From positions 1 through 64,000 of the forward strand of contig NZ_QBKI01000005.1 in the NCBI RefSeq assembly GCF_003054055.1: a stretch of DNA of 64,000 nucleotides, in the 5' to 3' direction. Position numbers and translations under genes: made by a program. The notes beneath the pieces are model-generated. The model was not told where the DNA came from. It saw only the letters and a program-made list of their open reading frames with translations, and searched no databases. This document shows positions 46,414-55,032 of the stretch, piece by piece; position 1 is the stretch's first letter; each line of letters opens with the position of its first letter. The stretch comes from Pontibacter mucosus. GTDB lineage: Bacteria; Bacteroidota; Bacteroidia; Cytophagales; Hymenobacteraceae.

Positions 46414-47106
46414 CTATATTTTGGTTTTATAGAGCTGCCACCACGGAATGTAAGGCTTGTCGTGGTGCTCGTAGTGGTAGCCGAAGAAGTAACAACTCAG
46501 GAAAGCCCACAGGTGGTTTTTAGCCTGGGTGGTGGATTTATGGGGATTTTCTTCCGGGTGCTCGCCCCGGTGCGGCTGGTAGGTGCCGAAGTAAAACAGC
46601 TGAAACGTAGCCAAAATGGCGGGCAGCATCCAGAACAGCACCACGTTCTCCAGCGGGAAGTATAACTGAAGCACATTAAACGTGAGGGCCATGAGCAGCA
46701 GCTGCCACCATGTAATGTACTGCCTCAGGAAACTCAGGTACCAGGGCCAGAAGGAGCCGTGGTGATAATCAGGGTCATGCTCAGTGGCCACGTGGCGGTG
46801 GTGCTGGTGGTGGCGCGGCAACAGGCGCGGATACCAGTTATAGGCAAACAGCAGGGCCGTAATGGTGCCAATGAGCCTGTTCAGTTTGGGCCTGCCGGGG
46901 GCGGCCACGCCGTGCATGGCATCGTGGGCCGTGATGAACAAGCCGGTGTAAAGGTGCGTCTGCAGCAAGATAAAAAGATAAGTCAACGGCGAGGTGAAGT
47001 TCACCGTGAAGGTCGTCAGCAAGTATACCAATAGCCCGGCCCAGCAGACAAGTATACCTGCCGCTATCCAAACTCCCCGGAAATCGCTTTTTCTTGCTAT
47101 GGCCAT
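46414..47106 (-). CDS. crtW: Beta-carotene ketolase
   Basis: This membrane di-iron oxygenase adds 4-keto groups to beta-carotene or zeaxanthin. CrtW His motifs are HDAMHG, HHQHHRHV with EHDPDYHHG, the GTYQPHRG block and FGYHYEHHDKPYIPWWQL at the end. The start at 47106 (MAIARKSDF) gives 230 residues; an in-frame ATG at 47130 adds 8. With crtZ in the same region, astaxanthin-type products are expected. Confidence 0.9.
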   Translation of the reverse strand: MAIARKSDFRGVWIAAGILVCWAGLLVYLLTTFTVNFTSPLTYLFILLQTHLYTGLFITAHDAMHGVAAPGRPKLNRLIGTITALLFAYNWYPRLLPRHHQHHRHVATEHDPDYHHGSFWPWYLSFLRQYITWWQLLLMALTFNVLQLYFPLENVVLFWMLPAILATFQLFYFGTYQPHRGEHPEENPHKSTTQAKNHLWAFLSCYFFGYHYEHHDKPYIPWWQLYKTKI

Positions 47107-47115
47107 CTTGCTTAT

Positions 47116-47264
47116 CGTATCACGTAGCACGTATCACGAAGTACGATTGTGGTCTTTTCCGCTTTGACAAAAGACTGTTTGACAAAATATCAGATAGTCT
47201 TTAGTCCTTTGTCACAAAAACTTATGTCCTAAATCGTGATACGTGATACGAAATACGTGATTCG
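47116..47264. repeat. Inverted word repeats in crtW-ispH gap
   Basis: Outer arms 47116-47148 and 47232-47264 consist of GTATCACGTA-type words and pair at about 26 of 33 positions. Inner arms near 47167 and 47210 contain GACAAAAGACT and AGTCCTTTGTC. No gene is present. Confidence 0.6.
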
Positions 47265-47267
47265 TAA

Positions 47268-48119
47268 CTAAAGTTCATACTTCAGCAACTCGTCGCGCAC
47301 CTGCTCCATCAGCCACATGGGCGTGGAAGTAGCCCCGCAGATGCCTATCGACTCGCCGGCCGCAAACCACTCCGGCTGCAGCTGCTCTACCTTGGAAACA
47401 AAGTATGTTTGCGGGTTGGTATCCTTGCACACCTGGTACAACACCCTGCCGTTGCTCGACTTGGTTCCGGACACGAAAACCACCTTATCGAATTTGGCGG
47501 CAAAAGTACGCAACTCCTTATCGCGGTTGGATACCTGGCGGCAAATGGTGTCGTTTGCGTCTACCTCATAGCCTTGGCCCTCCAGGCGCTGTTTTATACT
47601 ATAGAAATTGTCGGTGCTCTTAGTCGTCTGGCTATAGAGCGTGATTTTAGGCGGCAGCTGGTGTTGCAGCAACTCCTCCATACTTTCAAACACCACGGCC
47701 TGGTTGTTTGTCTGGCCCAGCAAGCCCATCACCTCGGCATGCCCATGCTTTCCGTAAATGTAGATCTGCTCACTCTTATCGAAAGAGGACTTGATGCGGT
47801 TCTGCAGCTTAAGCACCACCGGGCAGCTGGCATCGATGAGGGTTAGGTTGTTTTGCAGGGCAATCTGGTAGGTTTCAGGCGGCTCGCCGTGCGCGCGGAT
47901 AAGCACCGTCTCGTTCTTCAGCTCCCGCAGCTGATCATGACAGATAATACGCAGGCCGCGGCGCTGCAACCGCTCCACTTCCACATCGTTGTGCACGATA
48001 TCCCCCAGGCAGTATAAATACTCCTGCTCCTCCAGCATGTCCTCTGCCATCTGGATGGCATACACTACCCCAAAGCAGAAGCCGGAGTTATTATCAATCG
48101 TTACGTGCAGGGTGCCCAT
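47268..48119 (-). CDS. ispH: 4-hydroxy-3-methylbut-2-enyl diphosphate reductase
   Basis: IspH (LytB) makes IPP and DMAPP in the last step of the MEP pathway. The three cluster cysteines lie in NSGFCFGVVYA, DASCPVVLKL and GICGATSTPMWL. RAHGEPPETY and YGKHGHAEVMGL supply substrate-site His residues. The 283 residues are normal. Its place among crt genes links precursor supply to carotenoid synthesis. Confidence 0.93.
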   Translation of the reverse strand: MGTLHVTIDNNSGFCFGVVYAIQMAEDMLEEQEYLYCLGDIVHNDVEVERLQRRGLRIICHDQLRELKNETVLIRAHGEPPETYQIALQNNLTLIDASCPVVLKLQNRIKSSFDKSEQIYIYGKHGHAEVMGLLGQTNNQAVVFESMEELLQHQLPPKITLYSQTTKSTDNFYSIKQRLEGQGYEVDANDTICRQVSNRDKELRTFAAKFDKVVFVSGTKSSNGRVLYQVCKDTNPQTYFVSKVEQLQPEWFAAGESIGICGATSTPMWLMEQVRDELLKYEL

Positions 48120-48124
48120 ACTCT

Positions 48125-48832
48125 CTATACCGTTACAGGCCGATATTGTTTGACACTTTTTCGGCTCCTAATCCCCTCATACACAGAGATTGTCAGCAAA
48201 AGCATCAGCATGGAATACAAGGTATCTTCCACCGGAATGGACACGATGCGCAGGCCCAGGATGTAGGCGTCGTTGTACCACACAACCGGCATATAAGTAA
48301 GCACGCCGTTAACCAGCAGAAAGGGCACCAGGTGCACCAGGTATGCCAGGTAAAAGCGCCCCAGGTAGCGCGTGCCGAAAAACCTGAGGTGCACCAAATG
48401 CATGATCGTGAGCAGCATAAAGGTGATGGAAGTATACACCTGTCCCATATGGAAGACAGCGATCAGCGGCAGGACCAGCATCAGGCCCACAGCGATGGTT
48501 TTAGCGTATGGCTGCAGCAGGTCTTTGGTGATGTAGGCGTTGAGTACATCGTAGATGAACACGCAGGCGTAGGGCACGGTCAGGAAAAAGAGCACCTCCT
48601 CCAGCGGCAGGTTAAAAAGGTAAATCCCGGTCAGGTACTCCTCGTTAAAGCCCCAGATACCCGCCTCGGTAAACAGGGCATCCCATACTATAAAAAATAC
48701 GCCGTTAGCCAAAATCGCCGGGAAAAGCGCCCCCCAATCTTTATAAAAAGCCACTTTGCGGTCGAAGGACAGCAGAAAAGGGAATAGGATGGTGAAAATA
48801 TTCAGATACAGGTAGAGGTACATACTTCCCAA
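48125..48832 (-). CDS. crtY: Lycopene cyclase (fused CrtYc-CrtYd type)
   Basis: This 235-residue, roughly seven-helix membrane protein contains two copies of the lycopene cyclase domain. The paired motifs are NLPLEEVLFFLTVPY in the first half and SIPVEDTLYSMLMLL in the second. In actinobacteria these are two subunits, CrtYc and CrtYd; Bacteroidota have the fusion. It converts lycopene to beta-carotene. The stop lies 5 bases before the ispH start. Confidence 0.88.
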   Translation of the reverse strand: MGSMYLYLYLNIFTILFPFLLSFDRKVAFYKDWGALFPAILANGVFFIVWDALFTEAGIWGFNEEYLTGIYLFNLPLEEVLFFLTVPYACVFIYDVLNAYITKDLLQPYAKTIAVGLMLVLPLIAVFHMGQVYTSITFMLLTIMHLVHLRFFGTRYLGRFYLAYLVHLVPFLLVNGVLTYMPVVWYNDAYILGLRIVSIPVEDTLYSMLMLLLTISVYEGIRSRKSVKQYRPVTV

Positions 48833-48958
48833 TGATTAATGAAGAACGGGTAATGGGTAAAAGCTAAAGGACACAAATTCTGCGGCATCTATACTTTAAC
48901 CACTCCCTATACTTTGGTTTTGCAACAGGTACGCACCAACTGCCCCGTATACTTTCCC

Positions 48959-49492
48959 CTAAATCCTGATGCGGCGGATCTCCTCCTTCTCTGCCTCGGT
49001 GCAATGATCCTTGGAGAGCAGGAAGTCGCGCATGGTGCGGGCAAACTCCGTGGAAACTCCTGACTGCGGATGCGCCTTCAGGCTGTTAATCATCACCCGC
49101 TTGTCGCTCTCCAGGTTGGGGCTCAGGTTAAGGTAGCGGGGCACGTAATGCTCCACCGTGAAGCGTAGAAACCGAATCTCCGGATGCTTTTCATCCAGTT
49201 GCACCGCCTCCTCAAAAAGGGCGGCAGCGGTTTTAACCTGCTTCAGCTTGCTGTAGGGGTTCCAGACATACTTGGCCATCACCGCCTCTGAGGCAGCTTT
49301 GTAGGCCAGCATCAGGGGATCATTCCCTTTGTAGCCAGCCATCTTTTTGTTAAACTGTTCGGCAGCGGCCTTGTCCAGGCTCGCCTCCAGGTACTCGTTT
49401 CTCAGTTCACTCAGGTTGTAGCGGGCCTTGGCGTCAGCCAGGGCAAGCTGCGCCACAAGCAGTAAAAGTATAAGGGGTAATTTATATAGCAT
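48959..49492 (-). CDS. Hypothetical exported protein of the carotenoid cluster
   Basis: This 177-residue protein has a signal peptide (LPLILLLLVAQLALADAKA) and an all-helical body with a TPR-like look (KTAAALFEEAVQLDEKHPEIRF, approximately). I do not know a function. It directly abuts crtB and lies just before crtY on the same strand, so it is probably co-transcribed with them. A periplasmic helper for carotenoid or membrane organisation is conceivable but unsupported. Confidence 0.6.
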   Translation of the reverse strand: MLYKLPLILLLLVAQLALADAKARYNLSELRNEYLEASLDKAAAEQFNKKMAGYKGNDPLMLAYKAASEAVMAKYVWNPYSKLKQVKTAAALFEEAVQLDEKHPEIRFLRFTVEHYVPRYLNLSPNLESDKRVMINSLKAHPQSGVSTEFARTMRDFLLSKDHCTEAEKEEIRRIRI

Positions 49493-50329
49493 TTAAATCG
49501 CGTTAAATCGGTACTTGACGTAGGAGCTGAGCAACAGTGCCAGCTTCGTGTTGTCAGGTACTCTTACGCGCTCATTCAGGATATGGGTTGCCGGCAGGCC
49601 CTGGATCTTGCGGAAAAGCTTGAGGTAGTACACATACGCCAGGTACACGCCCATGCGCGCCGAGCGGGGTAAGGCCATAATGCCCACGTAGGCACTGTTA
49701 AAGTCCTGCATGATATCCTGCTCTATCTCAGCCTTGCACTGGTTACAGAACTGCATGTAGTCCACCTTCGGGAAGTATACCCGGCCGCGCTCATCATAAT
49801 CGCTCTTCATGTCGCGCAGGAAGTTCACTTTCTGAAAAGCCGCCCCCAGGCTGCGCGCCGGCTTCTCCAGCCTGGAGAACATCTCCCGGTCCCCCTCGCA
49901 AAACACTTTCAGGCACATCAGCCCCACCACCTCTGCCGAGCCGTAGATGTACTCGTTGTAGAGCTCGCGGTCGTAGGCGTGCGGCTCCAGGTCCATTTCC
50001 ATACTTTTGAGGAAGGCCTCGATGTACGCCTTGTCGATGCCATATCGGTTGACCACACACTGAAAGGCATGCAGCACCGGGTTCAGGCTTAGCTTCTGGT
50101 CGATGGCCTCGTAGGTCTGCTGCCTGAAATCGGCCAGCAGCTTGCGCTTGTCATGGTTATGAAACGTGTCCACGATCTCGTCGGCACAGCGCACAAAGCC
50201 ATAAATGGCGTAGATGGGCAAGTGGAACTTCTTGTCCAGCGACTTGATGCCCAGGGAAAAGGAGGTACTGTAGGCTTGGGTAATAATCTTGCTGCATTGC
50301 ATGCAGGTGTCTTCAAAGAGCTGCTCCAT
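49493..50329 (-). CDS. crtB: Phytoene synthase
   Basis: CrtB condenses two geranylgeranyl diphosphates to phytoene. Family blocks are FHLPIYAIYGFVRCADEIVDTF with the first Asp-rich motif, VGLMCLKVF, and the second site block LGAAFQKVNFLRDMKSDYDERGRVYFP. The 278 residues are normal. It follows crtI by 17 bases. Confidence 0.93.
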   Translation of the reverse strand: MEQLFEDTCMQCSKIITQAYSTSFSLGIKSLDKKFHLPIYAIYGFVRCADEIVDTFHNHDKRKLLADFRQQTYEAIDQKLSLNPVLHAFQCVVNRYGIDKAYIEAFLKSMEMDLEPHAYDRELYNEYIYGSAEVVGLMCLKVFCEGDREMFSRLEKPARSLGAAFQKVNFLRDMKSDYDERGRVYFPKVDYMQFCNQCKAEIEQDIMQDFNSAYVGIMALPRSARMGVYLAYVYYLKLFRKIQGLPATHILNERVRVPDNTKLALLLSSYVKYRFNAI

Positions 50330-50346
50330 ACGCTATGGGTTCTGGG

Positions 50347-51843
50347 TTATACATGTACGGTAACCGGCGGTGCGTATTCCTTCTCAATTTCCTTCGCCAC
50401 AACCTGCCCCGATATAAGTGAGGGCGGCACGCCAGGCCCGGGCACGGTGAGTTGCCCGGTATAGTAGAGGTTCCGGACTTTTCGGCTCTTCAGGCTCGGC
50501 TTGAGGAGGGCGGTTTGCAGCAGCGTGTTGGCCAACCCGTAGGCGTTGCCTTTAAAAGCGTTGTAGTCCTGGATAAAATCGCGGTGCGCATAGCTGCGCT
50601 TGTAGGTAATGTGGCTTCGGATCTCCTGCTTCGTCAGGCGCTCCAGGCGGTCCATCACCAGGTGAAAGTATTTCTCGCGCAGCTCCTCGGTATCTTCCAG
50701 GCCCGGCGCGACAGGGATAAGTACAAACAGGTTCTCACAGCCCTCCGGCGCCACGCTAGCGTCGGTTACGGAAGGCGCGGAAACATAGAAAAGCGGTTTG
50801 CGGGGCCACTGCGGCGAAGTATAAATCTCCTCGGCGTGCGGGCCAAAGTCCTCGTCAAAAAAGAGGTTGTGGTGGCGCAGGTACTGCAGGCGTTTGTTCA
50901 CGCCCAGGTAAAACAAGAGCGAAGAAGGCGCCATCACGCGGCTGTCCCAGTAAGTATCTGAATAGCTCTGGCTGGATTTCGGCAACAGCTCCGTCTCCAC
51001 GTGGTGGTAGTCGGCGCTGGCCACTACCACGTCTGCCTCAAACACATCCGTGGCCGTTATTACCTGGTTTATACTTCCCCCCTTCACCTCCAGCCGCTGC
51101 ACGTCCTGGTTGTAAATAAACTTTACGCCCTTCTCTTCTGCCAGGCACACCATTCCCTCCACAATCTTATACATGCCGCCCATCGGGTACCAGGTACCCA
51201 GGCTGATGTCGGCGTAGTTCATGAGGCTGTACAGGGCGGGGGTATTCTGCGGCAAAGCTCCCAAAAACAGGATGGGAAACTCCATGAGCTTGATAATTTT
51301 CCCGTGCCGGAAGAAGCGGCGGATGTGCTTGTGAAACGACTGGAACACATCCAGGCGCAGCACATCGAGCAGCAGGCGCGGGCTCATAAACTCGGTTACG
51401 GAGCGGCCCGGCTTGTATACAAGCTGGTTAATGCCCACTTCATACTTGTAGGCAGCCTGGGCCAGAAACAAATCCAGCTGCGCAGCGCTGCCGGGCTCCA
51501 TACTTTCCAGGAGCGCCTGCAGCTCCGGCAGCCGGGCTGGTATGTCTACAAAATCGTCCTCGCCGAAGATAACCGTATAGGAAGGATCCAGGCGGCGCAG
51601 GTCGTAATAATCGGAAGTGCTTTTCCCGAATTTATTGAAATAGGCCTCGAACACGTCGGGCATCCAGTACCAGCTGGGGCCCATGTCAAACGTGAATCCA
51701 TCGGCGGTAAAGCTTCGGGCGCGGCCACCGGGGCCGCTGTTCTTCTCCAGCACGGTTACCTCATAGCCTTTTGCCGCCAGGCTGGTAGCAGCCGACAAAC
51801 CCGAAAAGCCCGAGCCGATAACGATCACGCGTGTTCCACCCAT
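50347..51843 (-). CDS. crtI: Phytoene desaturase
   Basis: This FAD enzyme converts phytoene to lycopene. The N-terminal dinucleotide site is VIVIGSGFSGLSAATSLA, followed by LEKNSGPGGRARSF. The C-terminal family block is NLYYTGQLTVPGPGVPPSLISGQ. The 498 residues are normal for CrtI. It follows the ECF sigma gene by 24 bases. Confidence 0.94.
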   Translation of the reverse strand: MGGTRVIVIGSGFSGLSAATSLAAKGYEVTVLEKNSGPGGRARSFTADGFTFDMGPSWYWMPDVFEAYFNKFGKSTSDYYDLRRLDPSYTVIFGEDDFVDIPARLPELQALLESMEPGSAAQLDLFLAQAAYKYEVGINQLVYKPGRSVTEFMSPRLLLDVLRLDVFQSFHKHIRRFFRHGKIIKLMEFPILFLGALPQNTPALYSLMNYADISLGTWYPMGGMYKIVEGMVCLAEEKGVKFIYNQDVQRLEVKGGSINQVITATDVFEADVVVASADYHHVETELLPKSSQSYSDTYWDSRVMAPSSLLFYLGVNKRLQYLRHHNLFFDEDFGPHAEEIYTSPQWPRKPLFYVSAPSVTDASVAPEGCENLFVLIPVAPGLEDTEELREKYFHLVMDRLERLTKQEIRSHITYKRSYAHRDFIQDYNAFKGNAYGLANTLLQTALLKPSLKSRKVRNLYYTGQLTVPGPGVPPSLISGQVVAKEIEKEYAPPVTVHV

Positions 51844-51867
51844 ATAGTAGGTTTAGGTTATACTTGC

Positions 51868-52383
51868 TTACGCCTCCAGCTCATACACCTTCAGCATTTT
51901 TTTTAATTCCTTGCGGGCAATGTGGATGCGGTTCTTTACCGTACCGATCGGAATCTGCAGTTTCTCTGCAATCTCCAGGTACTTATAACCGACATAGTAC
52001 ATCATGAAAGGCGTGCGATGCTCCTCATTCAGTGCAGCAATGGCCGTGTTGATATCATTCATGACGAAAGTTGCCGTCCCTTTGTTCTGGGTCACGTAGT
52101 TCTCGTCGGTATTCAGGTACTGCAGGTATTCGGTGCTATCTACGTTGCTGCTGCGCTTGGTTACCTTATTATAGTTGTTAATGAAGGTGTTGCGCATGAT
52201 AGTATAGAGCCAGGCCTTCAGGTTGGTTCCGGCTTTAAACTTATCGCGGTTGGTAAGGGCTTTCAGCATGGTCTCCTGCACCAGGTCCTTGGCATCGTCC
52301 AGGTTGCGGGTAAGGTTCATGGCAGCAGGCCGGAGCGACTGCGCCACATTCTGTACAAGGGTATTAAATTCCAGAGCTGTCAT
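51868..52383 (-). CDS. ECF-type RNA polymerase sigma factor
   Basis: This 171-residue sigma factor has region 2 ([14 protein letters not shown], then [20 protein letters not shown]) and region 4 with helix-turn-helix ([28 protein letters not shown]). No anti-sigma gene is next to it. It heads the crtI-crtB genes, which suggests it drives carotenoid synthesis, for example in light or oxidative stress, as CarQ does in Myxococcus; this is inference. Confidence 0.9.
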   Translation of the reverse strand: MTALEFNTLVQNVAQSLRPAAMNLTRNLDDAKDLVQETMLKALTNRDKFKAGTNLKAWLYTIMRNTFINNYNKVTKRSSNVDSTEYLQYLNTDENYVTQNKGTATFVMNDINTAIAALNEEHRTPFMMYYVGYKYLEIAEKLQIPIGTVKNRIHIARKELKKMLKVYELEA

Positions 52384-52414
52384 TCTGTTTAAAGTTTTAT
52401 GGTTAAACCATAAA

Positions 52415-52422
52415 CAAATATA
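52415..52422 (-). promoter_or_regulatory. -7 element (TATATTTG) of the sigma-crtIB unit
   Basis: TATATTTG on the minus strand fits TAnnTTTG, 31 bases before the sigma gene. The -33 position is T-rich without TTG. Confidence 0.55.
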
Positions 52423-52570
52423 CGATTATCTTCGAAATAAAAATAGGTTTGTGTAATCTATTTTTGCGTTTACTTAAACAATTTCGACAAATAACGCATT
52501 CTTAACCCGTGTACGTACATATTTTCAGGGTAAACGACAGGATAACCCGACGAAAGGGGCCAAATAAAAT

Positions 52571-52610
52571 CGGGCCACCGCTCCCTTTAAACGCAAGGAG
52601 CGGTGGCCCG
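52571..52610. terminator. Terminator of the crtZ-merR unit
   Basis: A perfect 14-bp GC-rich stem (CGGGCCACCGCTCC and complement) lies 22 bases after the MerR-type gene stop. An A/T-rich stretch follows on the minus strand. Confidence 0.8.
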
Positions 52611-52632
52611 ACCAGGAAATGGTGCAAAAATT

Positions 52633-53508
52633 TTACTTTAATTTGGCTATTAAGTCTTTCATGCAGGTTAGGCGCACCACATTTTCAGGGAACACCAGGA
52701 AGTCGTGCTGCGCCTGGTAGCCATACAGGTAAATGGTGCTATCGGGGAAACGCGCCGACAATTTATCGATGTAGGCCTGCACCTGCTCCCGCTCCGGAAC
52801 GGTGGTGAGGACCGTGCAGAGGAACTCTGCCTGGAACTGCTCGTGGGTGAGCTCCAGATCTTTGAACGGCAGGTGTTGCCCCATGTAAATAACCCGCTGC
52901 TGATGGGCCCGCAAGACATAGTTCATGTACAGCAGCGCCAGTTCGTGCAGCTCTCCCTCGGGCAAGTATAAAATATAAACGGGCGCGTCCTCCGCCCAGC
53001 GGGCTGTCTGTCCGTCAATGGCCACCAGCAGCTTCTGCCGGATAAGGTTACTGACGAAATGCTCGTGCGCCGGCGTAATATTACCCGTTTGCCAAAGCAC
53101 GCCAATCTTGTTCAGGAAAGGGTAAATCACCTCCTGCATCGTCTCCTGAAAGCCTATCTGCAGGGCTGCCTTGGAGAGCACCCGGTCGAAGAGCGGCTCG
53201 TCCATGTCCACCATCGCCGACACCAGCTCCTTGACGTGGTGCGCCCCCGCGCAGGGCTGCTCGCACAGCTGCTGCACCGTCTCCTGTATCTGCTGCTCAT
53301 CCATCTGCGCTATCTTGGAGATCTTGTAGCCCCGTTCGTTCAGCAGCGAGATGTTGAGCAGCGACTTCAGGTCAGCGTCATCGTAATAGCGGATGTTTGT
53401 TTCGGTGCGCATGGGATTGAGAATACCATAGCGCTGCTCCCATATCCGGATGGTATGGGCCTTGATGCCCGAAAGATGTTCAAGTTCTTTAATAGTGTAC
53501 TGAGCCAC
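52633..53508 (-). CDS. MerR-family regulator with cobalamin-binding-like domain (CarH-like)
   Basis: This 291-residue protein has an N-terminal MerR helix-turn-helix (YTIKELEHLSGIKAHTIRIWEQRYG) and a helical bundle plus Rossmann-like C-terminal half, as in the B12-dependent photoreceptor CarH. The CarH motif W-x9-EH is intact: Trp139, Glu149, His150. The lower-ligand motif ExHxxG reads ELHELA (Glu186, His188, with Ala191 for Gly). The residue after Trp139 is Gln. It overlaps crtZ by 20 bases. It probably represses carotenoid genes in the dark, but the altered Gly leaves B12 binding open. Confidence 0.82.
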   Translation of the reverse strand: MAQYTIKELEHLSGIKAHTIRIWEQRYGILNPMRTETNIRYYDDADLKSLLNISLLNERGYKISKIAQMDEQQIQETVQQLCEQPCAGAHHVKELVSAMVDMDEPLFDRVLSKAALQIGFQETMQEVIYPFLNKIGVLWQTGNITPAHEHFVSNLIRQKLLVAIDGQTARWAEDAPVYILYLPEGELHELALLYMNYVLRAHQQRVIYMGQHLPFKDLELTHEQFQAEFLCTVLTTVPEREQVQAYIDKLSARFPDSTIYLYGYQAQHDFLVFPENVVRLTCMKDLIAKLK

Positions 53509-53986
53509 GATTCTCCTGTTCCTGTTTCTTAACTAATTCCTGGGCTAACCGGAAATAGCGTGGGGCCACCCACAGCATTCCGAACGACTCTGAGCCATGC
53601 TTGCCCTGTACTTTGTGGTGCACCTTATGCGCCATGTTTAAAGCTTTCAGGTAAACGTTAGACGTTTTCCCGAACAACTTTAACCGCCTATGAATGAACA
53701 CATCATGTATCAGAAAGTAGGCTAGCCCGTAAAGGGTGATGCCTGCGCCGATCCAGAACCTGTAATCTAACGGGTCGGTGCCGAAGATGAAAAACAGCAT
53801 CGCCAGCGCCCCATAATAGGCAAAAAACAGGTCGTTCCATTCAAAAGCGTGTTGATGGCGTGTATGGTGCGACTTGTGCAGAAACCACAGGAAGCCGTGC
53901 AATATATACTTGTGCATGAGCCACGCCACGCCCTCCATCGCCACAAAAGTCAGAAGCATAACTCCGATGCCTGTCAGCATACACAA
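53489..53986 (-). CDS. crtZ: Beta-carotene hydroxylase
   Basis: This membrane di-iron hydroxylase of the CrtZ type makes zeaxanthin from beta-carotene. The His motifs are HKYILHG, HKSHHTRHQH, HDVFIHRR and HKVHHKV. The 165 residues are normal. The first Met could be residue 1 or 3. It leads the unit with the CarH-like regulator. Confidence 0.92.
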   Translation of the reverse strand: MCMLTGIGVMLLTFVAMEGVAWLMHKYILHGFLWFLHKSHHTRHQHAFEWNDLFFAYYGALAMLFFIFGTDPLDYRFWIGAGITLYGLAYFLIHDVFIHRRLKLFGKTSNVYLKALNMAHKVHHKVQGKHGSESFGMLWVAPRYFRLAQELVKKQEQENRGSVHY

Positions 53987-54029
53987 AACAGCAAGTTTAA
54001 GGAATAGTTTAAAAAACTTAAACAGAAGG

Positions 54030-54839
54030 CTACCACTTTATTTCTTCTTTGTTCAGAAAAGCGGCAATTCCGCGCTGGCAATCCTCGCTGCCGCGCGCCA
54101 CGGCGTTCATTTCGGCGGCATACTGGAGGCCCTCCTCCAGCGACATACTCTGTACGCGGGCAATCATTTCCTTGGTTACCTCCATACTTTGTCTGGAGTT
54201 CTCGGCGCAAAGCTTTTGAGCAAAGGCGAACACCCGCTCCTCCAGCTCCCGGGCGGGCACCACATAGTTCACCAACCCATACCTCTCTGCCTCCTCAGCA
54301 GCTATCAGATCGCCGGTCAGCAGCAGCTGCTTGGCCCTCGACTCCCCAATTTTGCGCAGCAGGAACACCTTCACAATCGCCGGGATAAAGCCGATTTTCA
54401 CCTCCGTGTAGCCGAACCGGGCCTCGGGCACCGTGAAACCAAAATCGCAGATGGCTGCCAGCCCGCAGCCGCCCGCAATGGCGTGGCCGTGTATTTGGGC
54501 GATAGCCACTTTCTTCAACGTATAAATCAAACGGAAAAGCTCCATCAGGTGGGTCGAGTCCAGCAGGTTCTCGTGGTAATCGTTTTCCTGCAGGCGCTGT
54601 ATGTACTCCAGGTCGGCACCGGCGCAGAACACTTTGCCCTCCGCCCGCAACACAATCACTTTGCAGGCCTCGTCCTCCTCGGCGATGCTAAAAGCGCGCT
54701 TCAGCTCAGATACTACCTCATAGTTCAGGGCATTACGTTTCTCTGCCCGGGCCAGGGTGATGTACCCTACCCGCTCTTTTACCTCATAGTGCACGAACTC
54801 CATTGTCAGCCGCTCGGCCGTATTTGTCAGGTCAGTCAT
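54030..54839 (-). CDS. Enoyl-CoA hydratase/isomerase family protein
   Basis: This 269-residue crotonase has the oxyanion blocks VFCAGADLEYIQRL and GHAIAGGCGLAAICDFGF. The catalytic-acid region reads ARFGYTEVKIGFIPAIV, with one of the usual two glutamates visible. It lies divergent from paaR and the paa operon, so a hydratase or isomerase step of phenylacetate beta-oxidation (PaaF or PaaG role) is plausible. A methylglutaconyl-CoA hydratase role is an alternative. A second start at Met13 is possible. Confidence 0.82.
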   Translation of the reverse strand: MTDLTNTAERLTMEFVHYEVKERVGYITLARAEKRNALNYEVVSELKRAFSIAEEDEACKVIVLRAEGKVFCAGADLEYIQRLQENDYHENLLDSTHLMELFRLIYTLKKVAIAQIHGHAIAGGCGLAAICDFGFTVPEARFGYTEVKIGFIPAIVKVFLLRKIGESRAKQLLLTGDLIAAEEAERYGLVNYVVPARELEERVFAFAQKLCAENSRQSMEVTKEMIARVQSMSLEEGLQYAAEMNAVARGSEDCQRGIAAFLNKEEIKW

Positions 54840-54968
54840 GATGTTTGTCGTTTAGTAAATAAGGGCTTGGTAAATATACGCAACCGCCGACGCAACGCTG
54901 CATTAATTGGAAGACATATAATTTCTCCCCGAACCCCTTGGGTTGTGATTACATTAACCTTCTAAAAG

Positions 54969-54982
54969 TATAAACGTTTATA
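54969..54982. promoter_or_regulatory. Perfect 14-bp palindrome near paaR promoter
   Basis: TATAAACGTTTATA is fully palindromic and ends 3 bases before the paaR -7 box. It could bind a second regulator or be part of the PaaR site. Confidence 0.35.
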
Positions 54983-54985
54983 AAA

Positions 54986-54993
54986 TAAATTTG
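54986..54993 (+). promoter_or_regulatory. -7 element (TAAATTTG) of paaR
   Basis: TAAATTTG fits the Bacteroidota -7 box exactly and is directly followed by the PaaR-type operator, which would cover the transcription start. No clear TTG was found. Confidence 0.65.
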
Positions 54994-55007
54994 CTAACGA
55001 ACGTTAG
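54994..55007. promoter_or_regulatory. PaaR-type operator (CTAACGAACGTTAG)
   Basis: CTAACG and CGTTAG form a 6-bp inverted repeat with AA between. As I recall it, the operator of the TetR-family PaaR of Thermus thermophilus is CNAACGNNCGTTNG, which this fits at every fixed base. The position over the start point implies autorepression. Confidence 0.75.
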
Positions 55008-55032
55008 GTTGTGTATGTTTGTTACTTATAGT

